DNA of 64,000 nt from Piliocolobus tephrosceles (Eukaryota; Chordata; Mammalia; Primates; Cercopithecidae), in assembly GCF_002776525.5 (NCBI RefSeq), contig NC_045439.1, forward strand, positions 161,293,485 through 161,357,484, written 5' to 3'. Shown here in pieces: positions 21,543 through 34,224 of this stretch (its first letter is position 1; the number at the start of each line of letters is the position of its first letter). The position numbers and the translations under genes are program-made. The notes beneath the pieces are model-generated. The model ran no database searches. It was not told the DNA's origin and saw only the letters and a list, made by a program, of their open reading frames with translations.

Positions 21543-23859
21543 AGAGGCATGATTACATCAGTGGCAATGCAAGATTTCTGCCACTCAAATTTGCTCTACA
21601 GATCTCCTCTTTCAAACCCCAGCACGATCCAGCCCTCTTCTCCCCTCCTCGCTCACTCTCCCTCCTCCTGTTAGCAATGCATCTTCCCCATTTCTGGTGC
21701 TTATTCCCTCCTCTCCCTCCCCTTCTTTTATTTTTTTCAGGATTCCTTTAGCACAGGTTGGACAGCAAATACCTTCTCAGCTGGTACTGAGACACTGAGA
21801 CCCAGTCTTGCTCTCCCTGCTCTGTCTTTTCAATTCTATCTTCTCAGACATCCCTTAGGTTCCTCTTGTTTTTTCCCTCTTTTCCCCTTTTTAATATATG
21901 AGTTTTATATATGAGTTTTTATGGTAACGTGAAGCAAAGAAATGATTTCTTTATAAATTTCCTAGTAGGGAAGGAAAGAACCATCAAGATGCAAAGATGG
22001 GGCAGGAAAAAGAAGCCTGAACAATAGAAAGTAAAAAAGATTAGAGGACTTCACATGGGTGAATCCTAAAAAGGCCACCCCAGGGAGCCTCTGGCCCTAT
22101 TAGCATCCCTTCCATTCATTACATCCACTGCTTCCGGGCAGCTACCTCAGCTGAGCCAGCAGCCTCTCAGAGTAAGGAGGATAGATAGGAAGTAAATGAT
22201 CCATGGCGAAGGGAATTTGCAAGCAGGTTCTTCGGGGAAGGGGAGGAAGAAAAAAAAAATTGAACCACAATTTGTTTAATGACCTCATCTCATGACAAAG
22301 GAATTACAAGAAATAAGGTTACTTATCTGTTCCTTCCCTTGGGGTTCTTCTCCTATACTTAATTAATTTCCTACCTACTGGTATCAAAACCCAATTTGTA
22401 GGTCATTTCAAAAATTCTCAACAAGTTGAAAAACAAAGAAAGAAAGAAAGGCCTTGCTAGTGACCCAATAACCTGTCCCACACCCCATTCCTTGTGTGCA
22501 GCTCATGGATCCTACAAATACACTGGTGTATCTTCCAGTGTTAGCATCCTTAATCAAAATGCATTATTTATATTGTATCTATTAAAACCAACCTGCTCAC
22601 TGGAGCCTTACACCAGGTTCATGTGTTGGTCTAAGTGGCTGTGATTAGAATTTACTGATTCCTCTCAGTAGCTTGCCACAAATCAGTCTATAGTAAATTA
22701 GACTAAAGAGAACATAATTATAAAAAAATTAGAATTGAAAATAACCCAAAAGAACATATCAACCTCTGCTTGAATACCTCCCGCACTGATCAACTCAATA
22801 TTGACTGGCTCCAAGCCAAGTGTCGTCTCTGCCATCCAAACATGAATTAATCTCATGGAGGTCATCTTTCTCTTCGCAGAAACTGTCTCTTTTCTGGTTT
22901 GTGGTTGTCTAAGAGAGAGGCTATCCAACTGAAGTACACTTTAACATTACACAGAAATAAGAGGCCAAACAGATTGCATGCGGGAGGAAGGTAGTAACAG
23001 CTCAATTACCTTCTCTTGGTGGCAGCAGAAACCTTTTCAAATACAAAAGTTCCCATGTTTGAACATCACAAAACTCCCCTTTCTATTTCTGTGAAATCTT
23101 TAGGTAACAGTATTTGGTAAAACAATCAGTTATAAGCCAAAATAATTTTATATCTCTCCAAGACTGTAATCAACTCAAAAAAGCAAGTATTTTGACTCTA
23201 GCTTGGAAGCTAGAGATGGCATTACATTGTGATTATTAATTCCCTAAGTTTTGCACTCAAAGGCTTATGTTCTGCATCATGCATGGCTGACTACTATTTG
23301 GAGGTAGCTGATAAGGTACATGCATATTTACTTTAGTCACAAGTCTACATGCGATAATCCCAATAGCTTTTGCAATGAAGGCAGAGAAAAAAATCTTTTT
23401 CATATTATTTATACTGTTTTGATAATTGTATAGTATAAATGCACGTAAACTAGGGTGCTTTGTGAATCACAACTACACACAATCAGAGTAAGAAATCTCG
23501 TGTTACTTAGCCTAGTTCTAATGTTTTCAATTCTGAGTAAAGTTCATTTCTTTTCTACTGGACAAAAATTTTCCCTAAAGAGCAAAGGATTTAGATTCGA
23601 ACTTTAAGACAACTATAGGTAACACAAAGGATTGAGGGAGAATGTATGCAAAAACTGGTGTCCATGAAGGCCAGAACTGCACGGGAAGATCTCTCCCGCT
23701 CCCAGGCTCAGACATCTTTCAAATGTTAAGGATCTAATGTCACAACAGTTCCAGTTGGCCAAAATAAATCCACACCAATAATCCAGGAACAGGGACTGCT
23801 CATTCCAAAGAGCCTTAGTACATTGTTTTACTTGACTCTGACAAGAATCAGGTGAAGAA
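21543..23859. other. Long stretch without recognised gene
   Basis: Pyrimidine-rich at 21600-21740, then AT-rich unique sequence. A short A run (22250-22259) and a GAAA run (22434-22450) are the only simple repeats. No convincing coding frame. Confidence 0.45.
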
Positions 23860-23960
23860 TACACGTACCAGTAAATATTTTCACAAGTGAGAAAATCTAA
23901 AGCACAGAAAGATTATTGAGTTGCCTGAATTCACTCAGCTGATGAATGGCAGAGCCCCAA
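23860..23960 (+). mobile_element. MIR fragment
   Basis: Diverged core of a MIR SINE: TTTTCACAAGTGAGAAAATC, AAAGATTATTGAGTTGCCTG, CAGCTGATGAATGGCAGAGC correspond to the consensus bearing 'cagatgaggaaactgagg' and 'acagctagtaagtggcagag'. Confidence 0.65.
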
Positions 23961-24641
23961 GCTGGCTCAGTGTTCCTAGCGCAGTCTCCAAACGTTTCCA
24001 GAAAAATGAAACAGCAAGAGGAAACAGAAGAGAGGAAATGGAAAGAAATTTCTCCGATGAGATCATGCTAAATACACGGGCACTTCCTGCGCCCTTGTTG
24101 GCCTGGTACGAGGAGATCCACCAAAGCGGTATTTCCAGCTCATGACAGCTACACTTCACACTCCCAGAGGGGGTGATCTTGAAACCTCTGGCAGATATCT
24201 GCTTCCCCCTCCAACATGTAAAGAGTCTGAAGTTCATCACTCCTGTTCTCACAACAAGGAAAAAAAAAACCTGAACAAACAAAACAAAACAACTCTTAGA
24301 TCCATCCAAGAACAGAATCCATAGGACAAAGCCCTGAAAACCAGAGAGAGAGAGAGAGGGACAGACAGATACAGAGAATCACAGCTCGTTAAGAGGAGAA
24401 ACTGCCGCTGTAGCCCCCAACTGTTGGGAAAACACAGAGGGCATATTCTGAATACTCGCTGAGACTGGAGATGGAGCACAGTCTACCTTGAGACTTAAAA
24501 ATTCCTGGGGGCCCAGTCTTAGGAGAGCCCCTATACTTTTGACAGTTTTTCCCACCAATAGGCCCACCAAGGTCTCAGATGAAGACTACAGAAAAATTCC
24601 CTTGTCCTTCCAGCAGAAAGAGGGGAAAAGAAACCATCTTC
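23961..24641. other. No gene recognised
   Basis: A small GA run occurs at 24343-24362. Frames on both strands are short. Confidence 0.4.
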
Positions 24642-24778
24642 CGCTGGGCTCAGTGGCTCACACCTGTTCTCCCAGCTGCTCAGGAGGCTGAGGTAGGAGG
24701 ATCATTTGAGGCCAGGAGTTTGAGAACAGCCTGGGCAACATAGCGAGATCTTGTCTCTTAAAAAAAAATTTATAAAAG
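24642..24778 (+). mobile_element. Free left Alu monomer type
   Basis: One Alu arm only: GCTGGGCTCAGTGGCTCACA, GGATCATTTGAGGCCAGGAG, GCCTGGGCAACATAGCGAGA, then an A-tract. No second arm follows, which fits a FLAM-type monomer or an AluJ left arm. Confidence 0.85.
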
Positions 24779-24799
24779 AAATCATCTTAAAATGTACCC

Positions 24800-26775
24800 A
24801 TAGAGCCTCCTTCCCTTAACAAAGGCCTATCTGCAAGGATAACTACTTTACCAGAGCCTAACCAATATGGGGGAAGGAAAATACCTGATTCCAGACAAAT
24901 CTATTCTTCTTGTCTCACTTAAGGGGGAGAAAAAGAGCTGAGAAGCACTTGTGAAGGTCACAGGCCAGGGGCACAGACTTATTAAAAACTGTGACCTAAT
25001 CACAGAAATATAAAATACTTCTCCCCAATACCTCATCATGACCCCAACAGGGCTCTTGTATAGTAACAAGGAATCACCACTGAAGAACGGAAAGGCTCAG
25101 ATTCTATTTAAGAAGGAATGTCTAGAGAAACCCAAAGACAAAAGAGAAGACAAAAATAAGAACACTACGTGAAACTTTAACCTCTAACATCCGCAGCTAC
25201 AGCAAAGAGTAAATACACTTGAACTCTGAGCCAGATAAATATAAAGCCTCACTCTAAAGACCGATTTAACTTTGTTCTCTTTATCCAATACATCATGTCT
25301 GGTTTTCAACAAAAAAATTACAAGAGACACTAAAAGGCAAAAAACACAGTCTGGAGACAGAGCCAGCATCAGAGTCAGATTTAGATACAGCAGAGATTTT
25401 GTAATTATCAGACAAAAAATAAAAAATAGCTATGACTAATATGCTTAGGGCTCTAACAGAAAAAATGTGCACAGTATGCAAGAACAGATGGGTTATGTAA
25501 GCAGAGGGATAGAAACACTAACTAAGGATTGAAAGAAAATGCTAGAAACCAAAAGCCCTGTAACAGCAATGAAGAATGGCTTTGATGGGCCCCTCAGTGG
25601 ATCAGACATAGCTGGGGAAAGAATCAGCGTGCTCACAAATATGTCAATAGAGACCTTCCGAACCGAAAAATAAAGAGAAAAAAAGACATTGACAGAATAT
25701 CCGAGAGCCATGGGACAGTTATAAAAGGTATAACAAACATATATGGAATGGTAATAACAGAAGAGAGACAGGAACTTAAGAAACAGTCAATGTAACAATG
25801 GCTAAGAATTTTCCAAAAATTAATAACAGACTCAACAGAATAAATGACCCCCCCAAAATGTACACTTAGGCATATCATATTCAGACTGCAGAAAACTGAG
25901 GACCGAGAGAAGATCTTCAAGAAAGTCAAAAGGAAAAAACACTTTGTCTATAGAAGAACAAGGATAAGATTTATACCAGACTTGCTTCCAGAAACCATGA
26001 GAACAAACATGCAGTAGAGGGAAGAGCTGAAAAAAAGTCAGAGGAAAAAGGATAAGAACTACATCAAATTTTCTTTCAGAAACCATGGAAACATAGAGTA
26101 ACGTATTTAAATTGTTGAAAGAAGAAAACTAACAACCTGGAATCTTTTATTCAGCAAAATTATCCCTGCAATGCAAAGGATAAAGAGTTTCTCAGACAAA
26201 CAGAAATTGAGGCAATTTGTTGACAGTAGTTCTGCTTTGCAAGAAATGTTAGAAGAAATTCTTCAGAGAGAAAAAAATTTACATAGGTTAGGAACGCAGA
26301 TCTGTATAAAGAAAGGGAAAGCATTAAAGATAAAAATAAGTGATGGTAAAGTAAAATATTGTATTTTCCTAATTCTTTTTTTTTTGTTTGTTTGTTTTTG
26401 TTTTTGTTTTTGTTTTTTTTCTGAGACGGAGTCTGGCTCTGTCGCCCAGGCTGGAGTGCAGTGGCCGGATCTCAGCTCACTGCAAGCTCCGCCTCCCGGG
26501 TTTGCACCATTCTCCTGCCTCAGCCTCCCAAGTAGCTGGGACCACAGGTGCCCGCCACCTCGCCTGGGTAATTTTTTGTATTTTTAGTAGAGACGGGGTT
26601 TCACCGTGTTAGCCAGGATGGTCTCGATCTCCTGACCTCGTGATCCGCCCGTCTCGGCCTCCCAAAGTGCTGGGATTACAGGCTTGAGCCACCGCGCCCG
26701 GCCTTATTTTCCTAATTCTTAATTGATCTAACAAATAACTGTTCAAAATGATAATAGCAACAATGGGTTTGGTAG
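24800..26775 (+). mobile_element. Ancient L1-type LINE (L1M/HAL1-like)
   Basis: A-rich, decayed LINE sequence. Landmarks typical of old L1 5' and ORF1-region sequence are CAGAAACCATGGAAACATAG, TATTCAGCAAAATTATCCCT, CTCAGACAAACAGAAATTGA and GCAAGAAATGTTAGAAG. An AluY (26378-26703) interrupts it; L1-like sequence resumes after the Alu up to about 26775. The left boundary is uncertain and no frame is intact. Confidence 0.7.
26378..26703 (-). mobile_element. AluY, Old World monkey lineage
   Basis: Reverse full-length Alu with GTGGCCGGATCTCAGCTCAC and CAGGCTTGAGCC. Its tail has become a TTTTTG/TTTG microsatellite (26378-26420). A 16-bp duplication, TATTTTCCTAATTCTT, flanks it at 26362-26377 and 26705-26720, inside the old LINE. 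Confidence 0.95.
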
Positions 26776-27284
26776 TCACCTTCTCGATACACCTTCTCGA
26801 TAAGTGAAATAAGCAAAACATCCTGGAAGTTCTTCCCAGATCCTGGAAGCCAAAACAGACAACAGAGATGCTTTTCCTTGATACACAGATGGTAAAATCC
26901 TGGGAAACTGTATCTTCAGTCATGGAGAAGCAATTTGTCTTTTCTTTCTGCCTATGAAAACTCCCAAAAGTCTTTTCTTCCATGGTGTAGGTTTAAATAA
27001 GAAATCAGTATAAATTCTACATGGGGAACCATGAAACAATACAAAGCCAAACCAGAAACAAAAAGCAACAGTGTTTGGAAGCTGAAATTACTTCTCCCTA
27101 AGATGGAAATTTTATACTCTTTGAGGTCTCTTCCCATATTGAATTCACAGGAATCTAGGTTATAAACATCCTCCTCCAGCTTATTCCCATAGGCGCACAC
27201 ATACTGATACAGTAAACAGTGCAGTCTCTGTCACTCTGTCACATACTTCATTTTTTTTTTTATTTTAATAACAGCCACCTGTTT
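26776..27284. other. No gene recognised
   Basis: AT-rich sequence with a poly(T) run at 27250-27260. Confidence 0.4.
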
Positions 27285-27475
27285 TTAGTGCCTCCTGTGA
27301 CTAGGTATGGTGTTTAGCATTTTGTATACATTTTCTCATGTAAACCCCACACACCTTTTTAAGATAGGTACTACTGCTATTACTATTACGATTACTATCT
27401 TATTATTATTATCATTCAAATAATGAATAAAATGAGGCCCAATTACGTAGAGCAGAAAGGTGCAGGATTGCACTC
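27285..27475 (+). mobile_element. MIR element
   Basis: MIR-like order: CTAGGTATGGTGTTTAGC, TTTTCTCATGTAAACCCCAC, AAGATAGGTACTACTGC, an ATT-type microsatellite (27370-27415) and AATAAAATGAGGCCC. It is heavily diverged. Confidence 0.7.
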
Positions 27476-29989
27476 CAAACTCTGGGACCTGCAATCTTAC
27501 CTCCCATATACAGATAATCATCTTTTCTTGGGAAAAGAGACCTACTATCCCTGGTATAACCCCATGTACTCAGTCAGAATGGATTTTCCATACAGCAAAC
27601 CTGTATACACTCTTAGCTTGGCACTGGATCAACAGTTACCTGAATCTAGACAGGGGTTTGCCTTCTCAGGGTCCCAAGCAATCTGACTCTTGTCTCCCCA
27701 GCAACCAGCAGCCACACTGCCTTTTGCCACATGGACCATTCACCACACCCAGTCTGGAACCTGCAGAGGCCTCAGGGAGCCACAGCACAATTGAGAGTAC
27801 CTGAACACCAGTGCAGGTGGGAGACTTTGATGCCAACATGCTCCCACAAAAAGCTCGCATGTGAAACATCTGTGCTCTGTGACCCCTGGCACTGCAACAC
27901 TGGGCTACTTCTGGCATTGCAATATTACACCCTGATAATGGCCAACACGCAGTGACTTTGAGGGAATGTCAACAAATCATAAAATCAAAAATGTAGGGAA
28001 TTTTTTAAAACAGATGATACATCAAAACTTGGGCTTTAAACACATCTATATCCAAACCCACACAGCTGTTAAGAATCCTTGCAACACACCAGTCTCTTCT
28101 GGCTGCTTCCACCTACTGGTGGCCTTGCAATTTCAGATCCACACAGATTCCTTAGAGTGCTAAATGCATGGAAAGTGTAATTCTAAGATTTCAATTATTT
28201 TTAAGCACAAGGTTATGAAAAACATTTAAGAAACACGTTACCCTAAGTAATGATCTATTCTTACAGTGTAAGCTTTCCCTTATTATTAAAATAATGTGAT
28301 TTTCCTTTGAATGCCTTGGAAATAAACATAACCTATATGTGCTTTTCTTTTAAAAAGTAAATTACTAGACTTCTGCTTGAGAAAGAACATTTTCTGGAGA
28401 GAAGCAAAGTCTATCAGCACAATCTGTTCAATGACCAATGAATGTCTCTATCCCTGACCACCAACAGTAAGCCTCCTACCCCTGCTGAGAGTGGCCTCTC
28501 TCCTTCCCTCCACCCTGGCACACTCTCTCAGGTCCTTCTCAAGTCCTCCTGGAAAGCAGGACCTCAGATAATGCAGGAAGAGGAAGCACATACGCCAATC
28601 CATACCCACATTCACCCTTAAAAGCTGCTTTTCAATTCTCAGCCCATGGCTTCGGAGAGGGTGTGCAAAAAGTCCAACCTGTTCCCTGTCCCCTGGGGTT
28701 GAAAAAAGGGACTGCAATATCTCTTCATATCCCCCACCTCCAATCCAAACATTTTTGAGGTCACTGAGCTGGTAAATCCTGCAAGCCCTCACCGAAGACA
28801 ATTGGTCTTAAATACAAGCTTCTTGAGGACCAGCGACCATGCTCTGCTCTCATTTGTTTCTCCACATTCACTGTTTCTCCCAGCAGAACTCAGGGCTCTT
28901 ATCAAAAGAGATGCCACCAAAGACTTTCATTTTTCCATTGAATTACAGATCTTTGAAATAATTTACAACTCATCTGGCATTTCAACTGACCCCACCTCCC
29001 TCATCACCTTAGAGCTGATCAAAGGAGTCCCAGTTGATCAACTAAGCAAGGCTCTGTGAATCATGCCCAGCAAAAGAGACACAACAGCTCCCGTGCAATC
29101 TGCACAAAAGACAGATGCAAAGGAAGCTGCCAGGTTAGCCTCCCAGACTGCCAAAGAAATGTCAGCTGATTATACCCCAGGAGGAAAGGGGACAGATTTC
29201 CAAAGTGAAATCTATTAGAATTCAATGGATCATTGTGTGACCACACTCAGGGAATCACAATTATATACATATTTATAGGGTACTGCTCTGCAAACATAAA
29301 CAGCATTGTGACAAGGGACCTGCAACAAGAAAAAAAGGAAGAGAGTCTTTAAATGTTCAAAAGGATAAAAACAGAAAAGAGAATAAAAATTAATGACAAA
29401 AAAGTATACATCCAAGAGAGAAAACAAATGATCAAATAGAATGAAGAGGGAGGGAAGGAGCAATGTTAGGAGAGTTGATGGGACACGAGTGATATTTATG
29501 GGGCTAATCCTCCCTCTTCCGGGCTCATTATTGCCTTTCCCCTGTCACTCCCCAAAGGCTCCCGCCATGTTTATTCTCCCTGCACTCAGCTGTCAGAAAC
29601 TTCATCTGTTAAAATGTTAGTTTCAAAGACTATGAAAAAGAAAGCTGACATAGTAAATCTAATTCATCAACCACAACAATGGCAAAAACATAACACTTAT
29701 TTTTGAGTGAGCTATGTTGAACCTCTATAATAGTGACAAAATTGCCCATTTTAGATTAAATAATTAGAATGGTAATAAAACTAAGAAAACCCCACTCAAC
29801 TTTCTAAGATACGGTGTGATGAGTGTTTGAGTTCACATTAAGCTAATGTTATGAGAACAGTGAAAAAAAGGAAAAACAGACACAAAAGCGCATCGAGAAG
29901 CAGGTATATAAATATTAGAGGAAAATTTGTCAGAGTTTCCAGAACTGGGAACAGTATCTGTTCCCACAAGAGCAGCATTCATAAGGCTT
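27476..29989. other. Long stretch without recognised gene
   Basis: Unique-looking sequence. Near 28823-28850 TTCTTGAGGACCAGCGACCA resembles the 3' end of an L2, too short for a firm call. Minus-strand frame 28448-28801 (117 codons) has no recognisable motif. Sequence from about 29240 becomes A-rich and may be further old LINE. Confidence 0.4.
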
Positions 29990-32900
29990 AACCAATATTA
30001 GCAAGACCCAAAAGGATAAAATGTTTCCAAGTAACTTAACTGCGTCCAAGAACAAAGCACAAGAATATTTCTAGGAAGGCAAAAATATCCAGCACTCAGC
30101 AAGTTACAATTCACAATGCCTGGCATCCAAACAGAGATTACCAGACACGTAAGGAAGCATGAAAATATAACCAATGATACAGAAGTACATCGATGAATCC
30201 AAAAAAAAAACCTCAGAACTTTTTTAAATGTCAGGATTAGCAAAGACATTTTAAAAGTTACTATAAGTCTATTCTCGATACTCAAAAGTTAACTAGATCC
30301 ATGAAAGATAATATAAAAGACTAAAATTGAGCTTCTAGAAATAAAATCAATAATATTTGACATGAAATGAAGATGGAAGTAGCTATACACCAGACCTTGC
30401 AGGAGAAAATGTGAGTGTATTTGAGGACACTGCATTAGAAACAACTCAAAACACAATACAGAGAGAAAAGGAAAGAAAAAACTAAAAGAACGTAAGTGAG
30501 ATTTTTGCATTGAATAAAAACGGAAACACAACATCATGGGCTGCTTAAATAAGAAATATTTAAGAAAATTTACAACCACTGAAAGTCTACTTTTAAAAAA
30601 GAAAGTTTCAAACCAATGTCCTCAGCTTCCACTTTGTAAAACTGGAAAAATTAGATAATATTAAACCCAAAGTTAGTAGAGGAAAGAAAATAATAAAGAT
30701 CAGATTAGAAGTCAATAAGAGAGAAAACAAAAACAATACAGAAAAATCAGTGAAAGAAAAAGTTAGTTCTTCAAAAAAATCAATAAACCTTTACCAGACT
30801 GATAAGGAAAAAAGCAAACAAAACAGAGAACAAACAAAATTACTAACATTGGGAATAAAAGAAGAGACATCATTTCAGGGCCTACAGATGTCAAAAAGAA
30901 AACTAAGGGAATGTTATGAACAACTTTATGCTGATACCTTCTACAATGCGGATGCAACAGACAAATTCTTCAAAGACGAACTACTGAAGCAAACTCAAGA
31001 AACAATAAATAACGTGAATCACCCTATATCTATCAAAGAAATTTAATTTTTAGATAAAAACCTTCCCCCAAACATGATTTCAAGGATAAATTCTACCAAG
31101 CATATAAGGAAGAATTAATATCAATTCTATGTAAATTCTTCCAGAATACTGACAAGTAGAGAACACTTCCCAGTTTATTCTCAGGTCAAAATTACCGTGA
31201 CCCCTGACTCACAAGTAAATTTCAAGGAAGGAAAACTGCAGATCAGTATTCCTCATAAACATTTTGGCAGAAGTTTTCAAAAGAATTTTGTAAATCAAAT
31301 CTAACTACATATGAAAGGATAATACATCTTGTCCAAGTTTCCAACAATTCAAGGAAAGTTTAACTTTTTTTTAAGTAAATCAATGTAATTCAACATGCTA
31401 AGAAAAAAAAAAATTGGTTCATCCCAATAGGCATGGGCAAAACATGTGACAAAAGTCAACATCCTTCCCTCGTTTTAAAAAAACTCTGCAAACTAGGAAG
31501 AGGACTTTCTCAACTTGAGAAAGAGCATCTGAAACAACTATTACAAACATACTTAACGGTAAAAAGACTGCCTGCTTTCCTTCTAAATCAGGAACAAGAC
31601 AAGGATATTGTTCTTGCCACTTCTTTTCAACACTTGAGAGATCCAGCCAGTGTGATAAGTTGGGGGGGAAGAAAACAGAGATGAAAGCCATCTAGATTGG
31701 AAAGGATAAGGTAACACTGTCCTTATTCACAGATGACATGAAAATCCAGTGGGATCTCAGAAAAGCCACTGAAATTAATAAACAAGTTTAACAAGATTGT
31801 GGGATATCAAGTCAATGCACAAAACCAATTTTATTTCTGTATATTAGCAATAAACAATTGAAATTTTACACTAAATACTCCTTATATGATAGCCTACAAA
31901 AATAAGAAAGAGAGATGAATATGACAAAAGACGTGAATGACCTATGCAATGGAAACCAGCAAATATTTCAGAGAAATTTTAATAGACCTAAATAAATGAA
32001 GAAATATGCCATGTTCACGGGTTAGAAAACTCATATTGTTAAGGCGTCAATTCTCCCCCAAGTTACCCGTATATTCAAATCAATTTTAATCAAAACCTTA
32101 ACAGGCTTTTTAATGTAGAAATTGACAAACATTGCAAAACTCACGTGTAAATGCAAAGAACCAAGCATAGCCAAAACAACATTTTAAAAAATGATACAAC
32201 AAACACCACCTTATTTAAAGAGTTATTGTAAAGCTACAGTGATTATGATAGCGTGGTATTGGTATAAATATACACGGAGAGATCAATGAAACTGAATATA
32301 ATGTCCGGAAATAGACTGAAATATACCTGAACAACAAATTTTGACAAAGGTAGTTAGTTCAATGAAAAAGAAACATCAATAAATACTGCTAATTTGACAT
32401 CTATAGATCCATAGGCGAAAACATCCATACCCCAAAAAATAACTTCAACCCATACCTTCTACTATACATAAAAATCAAGTAGAAAAGAATCATAGACCTA
32501 AATGTAAAACCTAAAACTATAAACTTCTAGAAATAAACATAGGAGGAAACCCTTATGACCTTATATTGGGAAAGCATTTCTTTGATTCAATACCAAAAGC
32601 ACAATTTGTAAAAAAAACACTTCACCACACTGAAAAACTTTTGTCTTTTGAAACATACAGTACACTGGTAAGAGGATGAAAAGACAGATTGGGAAACAAT
32701 ATTTGTATAGCATGTATCTGATAAAGAGCTTATATCCAAATAGGTAAGGAACTCTCCAAATTCAACAGTAAGGAAATAAACAACTCCATAAGATAATGGG
32801 TAAAAGAGTGGAACAGACACTTTGGCTAAGAAAATATTCAGCAACTAATCACATGAACAGATGTTCAACATCACTTGTCCTTAGGGACATACAAATCAGG

Positions 32901-33195
32901 AGCACTACACATACAGTCGAGTGGCTAATTTTAAAGAGACTGACCATATCAAGTGTTGCAAGAAATAAGGAGAACCTGAAACAGTCACCCACTGCTGATG
33001 AGAACATAAAATGATACTATTCCAGTGGAAAATGTGTGGGTTATTTCAGAAAACGTTAAATGAACACTTACCATATGATCCAGCCAATACACTCCTGAAT
33101 GTTAACACAAGAGAAATGAAAGCACATGTCTACAAAAAGACTTGTACATGAAAGTTCATAGCAGCCTTTTTAATTTAATAGTCAAACCTGGAGAC
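29990..33195 (+). mobile_element. Ancient L1, ORF1 to ORF2 region
   Basis: A-rich LINE sequence in sense orientation. From about 30600 it follows L1 ORF2: TTCTTCAAAAAAATCAATAA, TATTCACAGATGACATG (the FADD reverse transcriptase region, about 31725-31741), AAAGCTACAGTGATTATGAT and GATGTTCAACATCACTTG. Many stops and frameshifts make it non-functional. It breaks at about 33195 and resumes at 35945 because LTR elements inserted there. The left boundary is approximate. Confidence 0.85.
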
Positions 33196-33201
33196 AGCCT
33201 G

Positions 33202-33521
33202 CCTTAATCCATTCAGGCAGCTATCACGAAATAGCTGTAACAAAATACCATAAATGCCATCTCTGGAATAGATGTGAGGAATACATTTCTCTTGTTTGCA
33301 GCCTTTTGGAGGCTGGAAAGTCCAAAATCAAGTCTCCAGCAGATCTAGTGTCTGGTTAAGGGCCCTCTTCCTGGTTCATAAATGGCCGTTTTGCTTTAAT
33401 CTCACATGGTGGAAGGGGCAAGAAATCTTTCTCCAGTCTCTTCCATAAGGACATTAATACCATTCAGGAAGGCTGACATCAGGACCGAATCACCTCCCAA
33501 ATGCCCCACCTCCTAATAAGC
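33202..33521 (-). mobile_element. MLT1-type LTR, first part
   Basis: Reverse MaLR LTR: CAGGCAGCTATCACGAAATA, CTTTTGGAGGCTGGAAAGTC, CTCACATGGTGGAAGGGGC and CCCCACCTCCTAATA. The consensus continues with an 'accatca-attgggggttaggatttcaacat' section, absent here but found at 35897, so this LTR was cut by a later insertion. Confidence 0.8.
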
Positions 33522-33523
33522 AT

Positions 33524-33840
33524 GATTTTACTCCATTTTGTACTGCTGTAACAGAATGCCTAAGACTGGGGAATGTATAAAGAACAGGAATTAATTTCCT
33601 CACAGTTCTAGAGGCTGGAAATTCTCAGGCACCAGCATCTGGTGGGGGCCTTTTTGCTGCATCTTCACACAGTGGAAGGCAGAAAGGCAAGAGAAAACCA
33701 ATCTCTCAGTCAAGGCCCTGTGCAAGGACACCTGATCCCATTTGCAAAGGAGGAGGTCTCATGGCCGAATTATCCCTTAAAAGCTCCACTTCTCAATCCT
33801 ATCCATTGGCAACACCTGAGGACGCATTCAAACCACAACA
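33524..33840 (-). mobile_element. MaLR LTR, left copy
   Basis: Runs from CTCCATTTTGTACTGCTGTA to GCATTCAAACCACAACA. It pairs with the LTR at 35574-35896 and is 3' in element orientation. Confidence 0.75.
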
Positions 33841-34095
33841 ATCTGATTCTGGCCCGGCAAACGCTGTCCTTTTCACATCCGGAATACATTCACTCCATGC
33901 CAATAGCCCAAAAGTATTAACTCATCTCAGCATCAACTTTCAAGTCTAAAGTCCCAAATCTTATCCAAACATTGCATGAGTGACATTCAAGGTGTAATTC
34001 ACCCCAAGGCAAATTTCCCTCCAGCTGTGAGTCTGTGAAATCAAACAAGTTATATACTTTCAAAATTCAATGGAGGGCCAGGCACAGGATAGTGC

Positions 34096-34224
34096 CGAGA
34101 GATAGAGACAGAGACAGAGACAGAGACAGAGAGACAGATAGAGATGATAGAGATAGAGATAGAGATAGAGATAGAGAGAGATAGAGATAGAGATAGAGAT
34201 AGAGATAGAGATAGAGAGAGAAAA
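34096..34224. repeat. (GAGACA)n / (GAGATA)n microsatellite
   Basis: Hexamer tract: GAGACA units first, then GAGATA units broken by GAGAGAGATA, about 130 bases. Minus-strand frames through it give Ser/Ile/Leu repeats without meaning. Confidence 0.95.

Noticed and set aside
27370..27415. Possible CRISPR-like or regulatory repeat (ATT units)
   Set aside because: It is simple-sequence expansion inside a MIR. CRISPR arrays are not expected in primate DNA, and there are no spaced identical repeats.
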